DNA from: JBGPBY01 sp041481485
GTDB taxonomy: Bacteria > Acidobacteriota > Terriglobia > 20CM-2-55-15
DNA length: 18,066 nucleotides
Reading direction: 5' to 3'
NCBI GenBank assembly: GCA_041481485.1
Contig: JBGPBY010000091.1
Coordinates: forward strand, 1-18,066
This document shows positions 7,809 to 15,002 of the stretch, piece by piece. Every line of letters begins with the position of its first letter. Within the stretch, counting starts at the first letter, position 1. The notes below the pieces were generated by a model. It saw only the letters and a program-made list of their open reading frames with translations. It did no database searches and was not told the DNA's origin. The position numbers were made by a program, and so were the translations under genes.

Positions 7809-8369
7809 ATGCAGACAGAAATTACAAAGAAACTCTTCACGGTGGACGAGTACTACCGGATGGCTGACGCCGGGATCCTTACCGAAAACGATCGCGTGGA
7901 ACTCATTGAAGGCGAGATCATCCAGATGAGCCCGATTGGCCGAAAACACGCGGCTCGCGTCGATCGGGCAACAGATATCCTCACGCTGCGGCTGAGGGGT
8001 AAGGCGATGGTCAGCATTCAGAATCCTCTTCGCTTGAACAACTTCAATGAGCCCCAGCCCGATATCGTGGTTCTAAAGCCGCGTGAGGATTACTACGAAT
8101 CGAAATCCCACACACCTGAAGATACTTTCGTGGTGATGGAGGTATCCGATTCCACACTTCGATACGACGTTGAAGTAAAACTGCCGATCTACGCGCGTGC
8201 GGGTATTCCGGAAGTTTGGATAGAGAACGTTTCTGAAGATCTGCTGTTGGTTTGCCGCGATCCATCGGATTCCGGATACAAAACTCAACTCACTTTTCAT
8301 CGCGGCGACTCCCTCGCCCCTCTCGCGTTTCCAGACGTATTGTTCAAAGCCGAAGACTTTCTGGGTTAA
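7809..8369 (+). CDS. Uma2-family PD-(D/E)XK nuclease-fold protein
   Basis: A 186-residue protein of the Uma2 (DUF820) family, restriction-endonuclease-like fold, biological role poorly known. Hallmarks are LFTVDEYYRM at 9-18, DRVELIEGEI at 28-37, PQPDIVVL with D85, MEVSDSTLRYD with E111, and VEVKLPIYARAGIPEVWI with K124. D85, E111 and K124 are the likely metal/catalytic set; the lysine comes from the following helix and not from the ExK strand, as is normal in Uma2. There is no signal peptide, so it is cytoplasmic. GAGG at 7801-7804 lies only 4 nt before the ATG. It appears monocistronic. Such genes are often multi-copy and mobile in cyanobacteria and Acidobacteria, but nothing here shows recent transfer. 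Confidence 0.92.
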   Translation: MQTEITKKLFTVDEYYRMADAGILTENDRVELIEGEIIQMSPIGRKHAARVDRATDILTLRLRGKAMVSIQNPLRLNNFNEPQPDIVVLKPREDYYESKSHTPEDTFVVMEVSDSTLRYDVEVKLPIYARAGIPEVWIENVSEDLLLVCRDPSDSGYKTQLTFHRGDSLAPLAFPDVLFKAEDFLG

Positions 8370-8500
8370 GACTGCTGAACCGGCTGGCCCGCCAAGTGAC
8401 CTTCCCGAAAAAATCCGTTGTTCGACGTCTCGAATAATTTGTTCCGTACCGCAGAAGGTGGCAAGCTTGGGGGGCCAAAGCCTGAAGGAGGAATCGCCTC

Positions 8501-9889
8501 ATGAAATTCCATGCCCTGCTGCCCCTTGCCGTGTTGCTGATCGCTCAGCCATCCGTTTCACAACAGCCCGCGCCGGCGACGACATCGTCTCTGGATTTCG
8601 AATTCTTTAAAACACGCGTCCAGCCGATCTTTACGGCCAAGCGGCCGGGCCATGCGCGCTGCGTCTCCTGTCATTCGGTGGGGACGACCATGCGGTTACA
8701 ACCCATTGCCCCGGGGAACGCAACATGGAGCGAGGAGGAAGGGCGGAAGAATTACGATGCGGTTCGCGCGAAGGTGATTCCCGGGAATCCGGCTTCAAGC
8801 CGGCTGCTGTTGCATCCGCTGGCGGTCGCAGCTGGTGGAGATCCCAGTCATGACGGCGGCAAGCACTGGAACTCGCAGGACGATCCGGAATGGCAAACTC
8901 TCGCGGACTGGGTGCGGGGAAAAACACTCGCCAGCACACCCGTAATTTCCAACAAAGTCCGGATCATTCAAACCAACAGCGCCGGCGATAACGTGCACAT
9001 TATCGATCCCGCGACCAACAAGGTTGTCGGTGAAATTACGGGGATCGAGGCCGGACACGGAGCCGCGGTTGCGGGAGGCCGAATTTTTATCAGCAATGAA
9101 GCCGACAGCACTCTGGATGTCGTCGATGGAAAGACGTTGCGCGTCACCAACAAAATCCCTCTCAGCGGGCACCCGAACAACATTTCTGCAAGCCGCGACG
9201 GACGGCGTGTCTACGTGTCGATCAGCCAGGCGCCCGGTGCCGTCGATGTCATCGATGCAGCGGCATTGCAAAAAGTGAAGAGCATTCCGGTCAAAGGCGC
9301 AGTGCACAATACCTATGTCACGCCAGATGGGAAATTCGTCATTGCCGGATCGATCGCAGGAAAGAACGTGACGGTGATCGATCAGCAGACCGAACAGCCG
9401 GTGTGGACGCTGGATTTCGACCGCGGCGTTCGCCCCATGGCATTTGCAACGAATCCGGATGGCTCGACTGGACGTATTTTTGTTCAACTCTCGGACCTGA
9501 ACGGATTTGCCGTAGTCGACTTTGCCACGCACAAGGAAGTCACCAGAATCGAGCTGCCGAAAATTGCCGCCGGCAAAACGGAAGTAACTGAAGGGGGCAA
9601 CGCCTCTCACGGGTTGGCGGTCACCTCCGATGGGAAAACGCTTGTTGTGGACAGCCGGCTGAACAGTGCGGTGTATCTGTATTCGCTTCCCGATCTGAAA
9701 TTGCTCGGATCGGTGGATGTCGGCCGCGCGCCCGACTGGGTAACGCTCACGCCTGATGGCAAAACGGCGTATGTCGCAAACGCGCAGTCGAATTCGGTAT
9801 CCGTGATCGATATCAAAGCGATAAAGGAAGTCACGCGCATTCCCGTCGGCCAGGTGCCGAAACGCAACATCACGGCCAACCTGCCTTGA
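8501..9889 (+). CDS. Cytochrome c / YVTN beta-propeller fusion protein
   Basis: A 462-residue exported protein. Residues 1-20 are a signal peptide. Residues 31-142 form a small c-type cytochrome domain with a single haem motif, C54-V-S-C-H58, in the layout FFKTRVQPIF ... CVSCHS ... IPGNPASSRLL ... DDPEWQTLADWVRG, similar to the planctomycete-type cytochrome (PSCyt-like) domain. GGDPSHDGGKHW at 112-123 may supply the second axial ligand. Residues 150-460 are beta-propeller repeats of the YVTN type (VHIIDPATNKVV, LDVVDGKTLRV, VDVIDAAALQKV, VTVIDQQTE, VSVIDIKAIKEV). It should act in the periplasm, possibly in electron transfer. A perfect AAGGAGGA at 8485-8492 supports the start. The Smr gene follows after 48 nt. 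Redox partner and propeller ligand are unknown. Confidence 0.88.
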   Translation: MKFHALLPLAVLLIAQPSVSQQPAPATTSSLDFEFFKTRVQPIFTAKRPGHARCVSCHSVGTTMRLQPIAPGNATWSEEEGRKNYDAVRAKVIPGNPASSRLLLHPLAVAAGGDPSHDGGKHWNSQDDPEWQTLADWVRGKTLASTPVISNKVRIIQTNSAGDNVHIIDPATNKVVGEITGIEAGHGAAVAGGRIFISNEADSTLDVVDGKTLRVTNKIPLSGHPNNISASRDGRRVYVSISQAPGAVDVIDAAALQKVKSIPVKGAVHNTYVTPDGKFVIAGSIAGKNVTVIDQQTEQPVWTLDFDRGVRPMAFATNPDGSTGRIFVQLSDLNGFAVVDFATHKEVTRIELPKIAAGKTEVTEGGNASHGLAVTSDGKTLVVDSRLNSAVYLYSLPDLKLLGSVDVGRAPDWVTLTPDGKTAYVANAQSNSVSVIDIKAIKEVTRIPVGQVPKRNITANLP

Positions 9890-9937
9890 AACAGCCGGGA
9901 AATAAAACGAGTTCTTCAGTATTGCGCTGGTTCGAAC

Positions 9938-10432
9938 ATGGATGATCGACACCGCGACAAAAACGAAGACGAGGAACTGTTCGTTCGTGAGATGGAGCAA
10001 GTAAAACGCATCCGTCACAGATTGGCGGAGCGGTCATCTGAACGCCCCATCTCCGCCCAAAAGGGAAACACACGCCAGGAAATTTCGCCGGATCTCCATG
10101 ACATGGAGAGGTTCGTCCGTCCGGGCATACAGCAATTCGCTTTGCGTCGTCTGCGGCGCTCGCATATTGCGGATACGGCGATGCTCGACCTGCATGGCTG
10201 CAACACCGCCGAAGCCCGGAAGGCATTGGCCGAATTCATTCTGCAGTCTCAGCTCGAAGGGAAAAAGACCATTCGCGTCATTCACGGCAAAGGGCACGGA
10301 TCGGCCGGGTCGCAACCAGTGTTGAAAGCAAAAGTCCGGCAGTGGCTGAAAGAGTTTCCCGCTGTGCTTGCGTATTGCTCTGCACGGCCTGAAAACGGGG
10401 GAGCCGGCGCAGTGGATGTTCTTCTGAAATGA
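9938..10432 (+). CDS. Smr-domain protein (MutS2-related, SmrA/SmrB type)
   Basis: A 164-residue cytoplasmic protein with a C-terminal Smr domain. Motifs in order are LDLHGCNTAEAR at 83-94, IRVIHGKGHGS at 112-122, PVLKAKVRQWL at 127-137, AYCSARPENGGAGA at 145-158 and the terminal VDVLLK. The region before it, FVRPGIQQFALRRLRR, matches the SmrA/SmrB proteins of proteobacteria more than MutS2, and no MutS ATPase is present. In E. coli SmrB cleaves mRNA at collided ribosomes; whether this protein does the same is unknown. The N-terminus is charged, about 55 residues. The ribosome site is weak. It is followed after 15 nt by the SRPBCC gene, so the two are likely cotranscribed. Confidence 0.9.
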   Translation: MDDRHRDKNEDEELFVREMEQVKRIRHRLAERSSERPISAQKGNTRQEISPDLHDMERFVRPGIQQFALRRLRRSHIADTAMLDLHGCNTAEARKALAEFILQSQLEGKKTIRVIHGKGHGSAGSQPVLKAKVRQWLKEFPAVLAYCSARPENGGAGAVDVLLK

Positions 10433-10447
10433 TAATGGGAAATTGAA

Positions 10448-10864
10448 ATGCGCATTGTTCAACATTCCGTGTTTTTGCCGGCGCCGCCGGCAAAGGTATA
10501 TGAGATGTACCTCGATCCGCTCCAACACGCAGCCTTCACCGGTGGCGGCGAGGTTCAGATTGCGCCTCTGGAAGGTAGCGTGTTTTCGGCATTCGGTGGC
10601 CGGATCCATGGACGGATACTCTCCCTTTCTCCCGGCCGTCAGATCGCCCAGACCTGGCGCAGTTTTGAATGGCTGCCCGACGATACGGATTCCCTTCTTC
10701 TGCTCACTTTCGAACCGGAATATGGAGGCACTCGTCTGGAGTTGTTGCAGGCGCCCGTCCCCGAACACTTGCATGCAAAACTCCAGGAAAACTGGCCCAT
10801 GCGCTACTTCGATCCGTGGCGCGCCGCACTCGGTGGAGATTCTGTCGAAAAGCCGGAAATGTAA
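10448..10864 (+). CDS. SRPBCC / AHSA1-like domain protein
   Basis: A 138-residue cytoplasmic protein of the START-like SRPBCC superfamily, resembling the activator-of-Hsp90-ATPase-like (AHSA1) group. The opening strand and helix (VFLPAPPAKVYEMYLDPLQHAAFTG), the strand pair VFSAFGGRIHGRILSLSPGRQI, the Trp-rich turn AQTWRSFEWL and the final helix ENWPMRYFDPWRAAL are typical. These domains form a hydrophobic pocket for small ligands, and genuine Hsp90 activation is not expected in bacteria. It starts 15 nt after the Smr stop codon with only a weak GGGA upstream. Function unknown. Confidence 0.85.
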   Translation: MRIVQHSVFLPAPPAKVYEMYLDPLQHAAFTGGGEVQIAPLEGSVFSAFGGRIHGRILSLSPGRQIAQTWRSFEWLPDDTDSLLLLTFEPEYGGTRLELLQAPVPEHLHAKLQENWPMRYFDPWRAALGGDSVEKPEM

Positions 10865-10902
10865 ATCGTTGTAAATGATTGGTCCGGGCCATATGCAACT
10901 CC

Positions 10903-10925
10903 TCCGCGGAATCGTATGATCCGCG
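10903..10925 (+). promoter_or_regulatory. Inverted repeat around a -10-like TATGAT (candidate operator/promoter)
   Basis: TCCGCGGA at 10903-10910 and TCCGCG at 10920-10925 form an inverted pair (CGCGGA/TCCGCG) flanking TATGAT at 10915-10920. The TATGAT is 27 nt before the start codon of the SUMF1-fold gene. No matching -35 hexamer is visible at the right distance, so this could be an operator, a weak promoter or coincidence. Confidence 0.3.
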
Positions 10926-10947
10926 TAGAGACATGGAGGATCGAATC

Positions 10948-12009
10948 ATGAAACGTTTCTTGCTTGTGGTTTCCGCTCTCGCTGCCTGCGTTGTATTTGC
11001 CGAATCGCAAACGACATCCCAGAAAAACGCCATTGGAATGGAGTTTGTGAAAATTGAGCCGGGAACATTCACGATGGGATGCGTTGCGAACGACACCCAG
11101 TGCAATAACGATGAGAAGCCCGCGCATACGGTGCACCTCACGAAGGCGTTTGAGATGGGCAAATATGAAGTTACGCAGTCGGAGTGGAAAAGCGTGATGG
11201 GTTCCAATCCGAGTACGATCAAAGTCGACGATCATCCGGTGGAAACCGTATCCAAAGATGAAGCTCACGATTTCCTCGCGAAGCTCAATGCGAAAAACGA
11301 TGGATACCGCTATCGTCTGCCCACCGAAGCAGAGTGGGAATATGCGGCGCGCGCCGGCTCAACTAACGCTTACGGTGGAAAGCTCGACGACATTGCATGG
11401 CACGCGGGCAACTCCGAGGACGAAACGCATCCAGTGGGGAAAAAGAAACCGAATGCATGGGGACTCTATGACATGGAAGGCAATGTCCGCGAGTGGGTCG
11501 AGGATTTCTATTCGAACAACTACTACAGCAACAGCCCGCAGAATGATCCGACAGGACCCGCAGGCGGACAACAAGGAGGACGAGGCGGACGCGGTGGACC
11601 GGGCCCCGGCGGGCGAGGAGGACCGGGAGGTCCGAATGGCCGCGGAGGACGGGGCGGGCCGCCAAATGGAGAAATCTCCGGGCCGTGTGGCGGTCCTGTG
11701 AATGGACCGGATACGAAAATCGAAGATCTCCGGCAGCAGGTGGATTGTCTCCGGCAACAAATTGCATTCCTGACGCAGCAGTTGCAAAACGGCCGCGGTG
11801 GGGGGCCCGGCGGTCCTCCGCCAAATGGCGGTCCCGGGAATGGCCCTCCGGGCGGAGGACCGCCCCCCGGAGGTCAACTCGGTGTGATGCGTGGCGGAGC
11901 ATGGGATAACCTCGAGCCATTTCTGAGGCTCTCGGCGCGATACAACTATTACGGGCCGACGCTGCGTGTGAGCGATGTGGGATTTCGCGCGGTGAGGGAG
12001 AAGCTGTAG
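10948..12009 (+). CDS. Secreted SUMF1/FGE-fold protein with Gly/Pro-rich coiled-coil insert
   Basis: A 353-residue exported protein of the formylglycine-generating-enzyme-like family. ATGGAGGA at 10933-10940 sits 7 nt before ATG 10948, which starts a signal peptide (MKRFLLVVSALAACVVFA); a longer frame from 10879 lacks this. Family motifs are IGMEFVKIEPGTFTMG, KYEVTQSEWKSVMG, YRYRLPTEAEWEYAARAG, GNVREWVEDFY and, at 312 onward, GVMRGGAWDN ... VGFRAVRE. The catalytic cysteines of true FGE are absent from the last segment, so sulfatase activation is unlikely. Normally GPA and VLRGGSW are a few residues apart; here about 105 residues (205-311) intervene. The insert is GGRGG/GGP-rich, with a heptad-like helix (DTKIEDLRQQVDCLRQQIAF at its start) at 255-281 in the middle. 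The gene is followed by convergent repeats. Confidence 0.88.
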   Translation: MKRFLLVVSALAACVVFAESQTTSQKNAIGMEFVKIEPGTFTMGCVANDTQCNNDEKPAHTVHLTKAFEMGKYEVTQSEWKSVMGSNPSTIKVDDHPVETVSKDEAHDFLAKLNAKNDGYRYRLPTEAEWEYAARAGSTNAYGGKLDDIAWHAGNSEDETHPVGKKKPNAWGLYDMEGNVREWVEDFYSNNYYSNSPQNDPTGPAGGQQGGRGGRGGPGPGGRGGPGGPNGRGGRGGPPNGEISGPCGGPVNGPDTKIEDLRQQVDCLRQQIAFLTQQLQNGRGGGPGGPPPNGGPGNGPPGGGPPPGGQLGVMRGGAWDNLEPFLRLSARYNYYGPTLRVSDVGFRAVREKL

Positions 12010-12029
12010 GAGAAGTTGCTTGATCTGCC

Positions 12030-12114
12030 GCCGCGACGCGGCTTGATTGCTTTGCTTGTCGCTATTCCACCGGCTTACGCCGGTGGCTAGCGAACTGCAG
12101 CCGCTACGCGGCTG
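12030..12114 (-). repeat. Hairpin repeat cluster, reverse-oriented copy
   Basis: Three hairpins occur in a row: GCCGCG-A-CGCGGC at 12030-12042; CCACCGGC-TTAC-GCCGGTGG at 12067-12086 with outer arms TCGCTA/TAGCGA at 12059-12064 and 12088-12093; and CAGCCGC-TAC-GCGGCTG at 12098-12114. Read on the minus strand, the first two are the same modules (GTAAGCC hairpin and GCCGC...GCGGCGGCAG) that make up the copy at 12163-12210, but in swapped order. The cluster starts about 20 nt after the stop codon of the SUMF1-fold gene. Confidence 0.75.
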
Positions 12115-12136
12115 TAGGGGAAATTAATTCATCTGT

Positions 12137-12210
12137 TGCCGCGATAGCGGCATCCATTTAGAGCCGCGTCAGCGGCGGCAGTCCCTTAGCCACGGGCGTA
12201 AGCCCGTGGC
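12137..12210 (+). repeat. Hairpin repeat cluster, forward-oriented copy
   Basis: TGCCGC-GATA-GCGGCA at 12137-12152, GCCGC-GTCA-GCGGC at 12163-12176, the linker GGCAGTCCCTTA at about 12176-12188, and GCCACGGGC-GTAA-GCCCGTGGC at 12189-12210. The part from 12163 matches 2078-2125 module for module. It ends 17 nt before the stop codon of the converging MFS gene, so repeats occupy nearly all of the 217-bp convergent gap. Confidence 0.78.
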
Positions 12211-12226
12211 ATAGTGTTAGGCGCGA

Positions 12227-13558
12227 CTACGACAACTTCGTCGCTTTGAACCCGCCTCTGGATTTGTCGTAGAGCCAGATTCCGCCAAATACGATCAGCA
12301 GCAACGCGGGCAAAATCGCAACAGCGCGAAACGAAGTCTGCGCCGCAATACCGAGAACATGATCCAGTTCTGCGCCCTTCAGTGCGTTGAATTGCGCTTC
12401 ACCGCCAGCGGCACTCACTTTCGTGTTGTCGAAGATCGCACCCATCTTCGGCAGCACAAACTGGATCGACAACGTGCCGGCTGTCCCCATTAATCCCATC
12501 AGCAGCGCGCCGCCACGGGGAAATCGTTCGGATGCGGTCGCCAGCATCGTCGGCCACATATAGCAAACGCCCGTGCCCCATATTGTCGCGGCGAGCAAGC
12601 CAAGAATAGGGGAATCCGCAAAACTGAGTGCTACCAGCCCGAGTGCGGCTAACAAACACGACAGCCACAGCACCCCAATGGGTGCCAGTTTATGCACAAG
12701 GGCGCCGGCAAAATGGCGCATGATAAACATCAGGCCACTGACGTAAACCAACAGCAGAATTCCCGGCATGTGCACCGTACGGCTAAGCGCCAGATCCACC
12801 CATTGTCCTGGAGCAAGCTCCGAGGCTGCGGTCAAGAACATCGAAAGGAACAGAATCACGAACAGCGGATTCGCAAGTTCCTTGAACATCTCGCCTGCGG
12901 ATACGCCGGAAGCTTTGCGTTCCGTTGGCGGAAACTTCAGGCCGAGCGACAGCGCAATCACGCCAGCGGCTGGAACAAATACGACTGCGAGCTTGGCCTG
13001 CCAGCTCATGTCCATGCGCGACATGGCAACTCCCAACAGGCCGCCGATCACGATGCCGCCAGGCCACCATGCATGCAGGGAATTCAGTTTGCCGGTTTTC
13101 TCATCGGAATAAAGCGTGGCGATCAGTGGATTGACGACGGTCTCCACCAGACCCCACCCAATGCCTGTAATCAGCGCGCCTATCCAGAGCACTGTAAAAA
13201 TGGCAGGACCTGCCGCAAGCCGATCGGCAAAGATGATTGTCGCCATGCCGAGGGAAAAACAAATCCCTGAAAGCGGCAATAACAGCTTCATTCCGATGTA
13301 ATCCAGCAGCGGGCTGCCGATGGCGATCGTGAATGCGAATCCAAGGAATGGCAGTCCCAGAATCGTCGCAATCATTGTGGCGGCGTGAATCGGATCGATG
13401 GGATCGAGGAAAACCTTCTGCAATGCATCGGCCGTGTTGCTGCGCATGGAGAAATTGATCCCGGCCATCGTCAGTGCCAGACAACTGACAAAATACAGCC
13501 GGGTCTTGTTGTAATCCGCGTGCCGGTCTTTGGCGCGCGTCATTGCTGGTGCATTCAT
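12227..13558 (-). CDS. MFS transporter, probable sugar permease
   Basis: A 443-residue integral inner-membrane protein with about 12 hydrophobic helices, major facilitator superfamily. Visible motifs are a motif-A-like loop, GSPLLDYIGMK at 81-91; GLVETVVNPLIATLY at 136-150; and LNSLHAWWPGGIVIGGLLG at 158-176, which resembles the N-x-LHA-x-x-G signature of fucose/glucose-type (FHS) symporters. The substrate is therefore probably a sugar or polyol. It starts 4 nt after the stop codon of the Gfo/Idh/MocA gene, and its ribosome site GGAGG (13568-13572) lies inside that gene's last codons, so the two are one transcription unit with coupled translation. The 3' end converges with the SUMF1-fold gene across a repeat cluster. 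Confidence 0.9.
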   Translation of the reverse strand: MNAPAMTRAKDRHADYNKTRLYFVSCLALTMAGINFSMRSNTADALQKVFLDPIDPIHAATMIATILGLPFLGFAFTIAIGSPLLDYIGMKLLLPLSGICFSLGMATIIFADRLAAGPAIFTVLWIGALITGIGWGLVETVVNPLIATLYSDEKTGKLNSLHAWWPGGIVIGGLLGVAMSRMDMSWQAKLAVVFVPAAGVIALSLGLKFPPTERKASGVSAGEMFKELANPLFVILFLSMFLTAASELAPGQWVDLALSRTVHMPGILLLVYVSGLMFIMRHFAGALVHKLAPIGVLWLSCLLAALGLVALSFADSPILGLLAATIWGTGVCYMWPTMLATASERFPRGGALLMGLMGTAGTLSIQFVLPKMGAIFDNTKVSAAGGEAQFNALKGAELDHVLGIAAQTSFRAVAILPALLLIVFGGIWLYDKSRGGFKATKLS

Positions 13559-13562
13559 TCGG

Positions 13563-14711
13563 TTAAACCTCCACCCAAGCGCGGGCCTTGTGACTCGCCA
13601 TCTCGGCTTCCAGAATTTTCAATTGTCGGAGACCATCGGCAAACTGCGGATACTCTACTCCGCCGGCCTTCCCATCGGAAAGGATCGACTCATAGAAGCG
13701 GCGGAACACCTGTTTGAAGGTGTCGTTGTAACCCTCGACGTGACCGCCCGGCAAATCCGAAAATCCTCGAGCGCGATCCTTCATCAGTGACGGGTCTTTG
13801 ACGAGCACTTGATTGTTGGAGTTTCGATTTCCGATCCACAGCTCATCCGGGCGCTCCTGATCCCATGCGACAGAACTTTTCGCTCCATAGATTTCAATGC
13901 TCAGCCGGTTCTTGCGGCCCGCCGAAACCTGGCTTGCCGTGAACGCGCCCCGCGCGCGCTTTCCCATGCGGAAAATGACGGAGCCGAAATCTTCTGTATC
14001 GATGGGTACGAGGTCGTAGTCTTCGAGTGAGAGCGTCTTTCCTGCAAACGTTTCGACGGAGACCTTCGGCTTCTTTCGAGTGGGATGGAAGGTTTGAAAA
14101 TCGGCGCACAGCGCGTGAATCCGTTCGCCGGTCACGTGTTCGGCCATATCGCACCAGTGCGAACCGATATCGGCCATGACACGCGACGGGCCATTTTTAT
14201 TGGATTCGATGCGCCAGTTCCAGTCTGTGTCGTACAACAGCCAGTCCTGCGAGTAGGTTCCCTGCACGACGAGGATTTCGCCAAGTTCGCCTGCCTCGCG
14301 CATCGCACGCATCTGCTGAACCATTGGATAGTAGCGAAGGTTGTGGCACGTGCAGTTGCGCAGATTCTTCGAGCGTGCCAGTTCATCGATCTCTTCGGCT
14401 TCTTTGCTGGATGTTGCCAAAGGTTTTTCGCACAACACGTGTTTTCCGGCGTCGAGCGCCGCCTTGGCAATCGGGGCGTGCAGGTTATTCGGCGTGCAAA
14501 TATGGATGGCCTGGATCTCGGGATCGGCAAGAAGCCGGTCGTAATGACTCTCCGCGCGCTCGACATGAAATGCATCCGCCAGTCCTCGTGCCGCTTCGAT
14601 GCGCCGCCCGGCGATAGCCGCCACTTCGACAAAACCCAGACGGCGAACCGCCTCCAGATGCACCCGGCCCATGAAGCCGGTTCCGATAATCGCAGTCCGA
14701 ATTTGTTTCAT
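13563..14711 (-). CDS. Gfo/Idh/MocA-family oxidoreductase
   Basis: A 382-residue cytoplasmic NAD(P)-dependent sugar or polyol dehydrogenase. The Rossmann motif GTGFMG is at 10-15, HICTPNNLHAP at 70-80, the catalytic-lysine motif CEKPLA at 94-99, and DIGSHWCDM at 181-189 supplies the conserved Asp/His of the active site. The start ATG at 14711 is set by AGAGG (14720-14724) 8 nt upstream and by alignment of the Rossmann strand (MKQIRTAIIG). The frame can be extended 29 codons to 14798, but that stretch runs into the palindromic repeat and is not protein-like. No signal peptide or twin-arginine motif is seen. It is first in an operon with the MFS gene, consistent with uptake and oxidation of one sugar derivative; family members also act on inositol, glucuronate and similar compounds. 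Confidence 0.93.
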   Translation of the reverse strand: MKQIRTAIIGTGFMGRVHLEAVRRLGFVEVAAIAGRRIEAARGLADAFHVERAESHYDRLLADPEIQAIHICTPNNLHAPIAKAALDAGKHVLCEKPLATSSKEAEEIDELARSKNLRNCTCHNLRYYPMVQQMRAMREAGELGEILVVQGTYSQDWLLYDTDWNWRIESNKNGPSRVMADIGSHWCDMAEHVTGERIHALCADFQTFHPTRKKPKVSVETFAGKTLSLEDYDLVPIDTEDFGSVIFRMGKRARGAFTASQVSAGRKNRLSIEIYGAKSSVAWDQERPDELWIGNRNSNNQVLVKDPSLMKDRARGFSDLPGGHVEGYNDTFKQVFRRFYESILSDGKAGGVEYPQFADGLRQLKILEAEMASHKARAWVEV

Positions 14712-14752
14712 GAAGCTGACCTCTGTCCTCTCTCCCGATGGGGCATTTGCAT

Positions 14753-14859
14753 ACTTGACGGACAGCGGACTGTAAGCACGGTCTGCGACCGCGCGCAATC
14801 CAAATCGGATATATCGTGCGCGGTCATAGACCGCGCCTACAGTCCGCCGTCCCTCAAGT
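14753..14859. repeat. Long imperfect palindrome with CTGTAGGCGCGGTC arms
   Basis: Reading inward from 14753 and, on the other strand, from 14859, the two arms match for about 44 bp with around eight mismatches: ACTTGACGGACAGCGGACTG against ACTTGAGGGACGGCGGACTG, then TGTAAGCACGGTC against TGTAGGCGCGGTC. The core is the same unit as 2040-2070. The element lies between the divergent Gfo/Idh/MocA and PQQ2 genes, about 42 nt upstream of the first start. The differences between arms suggest an older copy than the perfect palindrome at 1-92. Confidence 0.82.
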
Positions 14860-14984
14860 CACTGCCCTATTTTCTTTTTCCCACCGGCGGAGCGCGAGGA
14901 GGCTATCAATTCTTTGCAAGACTAGGCAATTAGATTCATCGGTTATAGACTGTCGGCGTTAAGCAATTTAATGACCCATTGTTT

Positions 14985-14991
14985 GAGGAGG
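14985..14991 (+). promoter_or_regulatory. Ribosome binding site of PQQ2
   Basis: GAGGAGG at 14985-14991 precedes ATG 15003 by 11 nt, a long but workable spacing. The upstream in-frame TTG at 14979 would place the ribosome site inside the coding region, so ATG 15003 is preferred. PQQ3 has the same GAGGAGG at 17381-17387. Confidence 0.6.
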
Positions 14992-15002
14992 TTCTTGGCT
15001 CA

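Noticed and set aside
7809..8369. Uma2 protein as part of a defence island or toxin-antitoxin pair
   Set aside because: It has no partner gene; neighbours are a repeat and a cytochrome/propeller gene with its own ribosome site.
10948..12009. True formylglycine-generating enzyme
   Set aside because: The final segment after RGGAWDN lacks the two catalytic cysteines, and no sulfatase gene is in the window.
14712..14798. N-terminal extension of the Gfo/Idh/MocA gene
   Set aside because: The extra 29 codons run into the 14753-14859 palindrome and precede a good ribosome site and the true Rossmann start.
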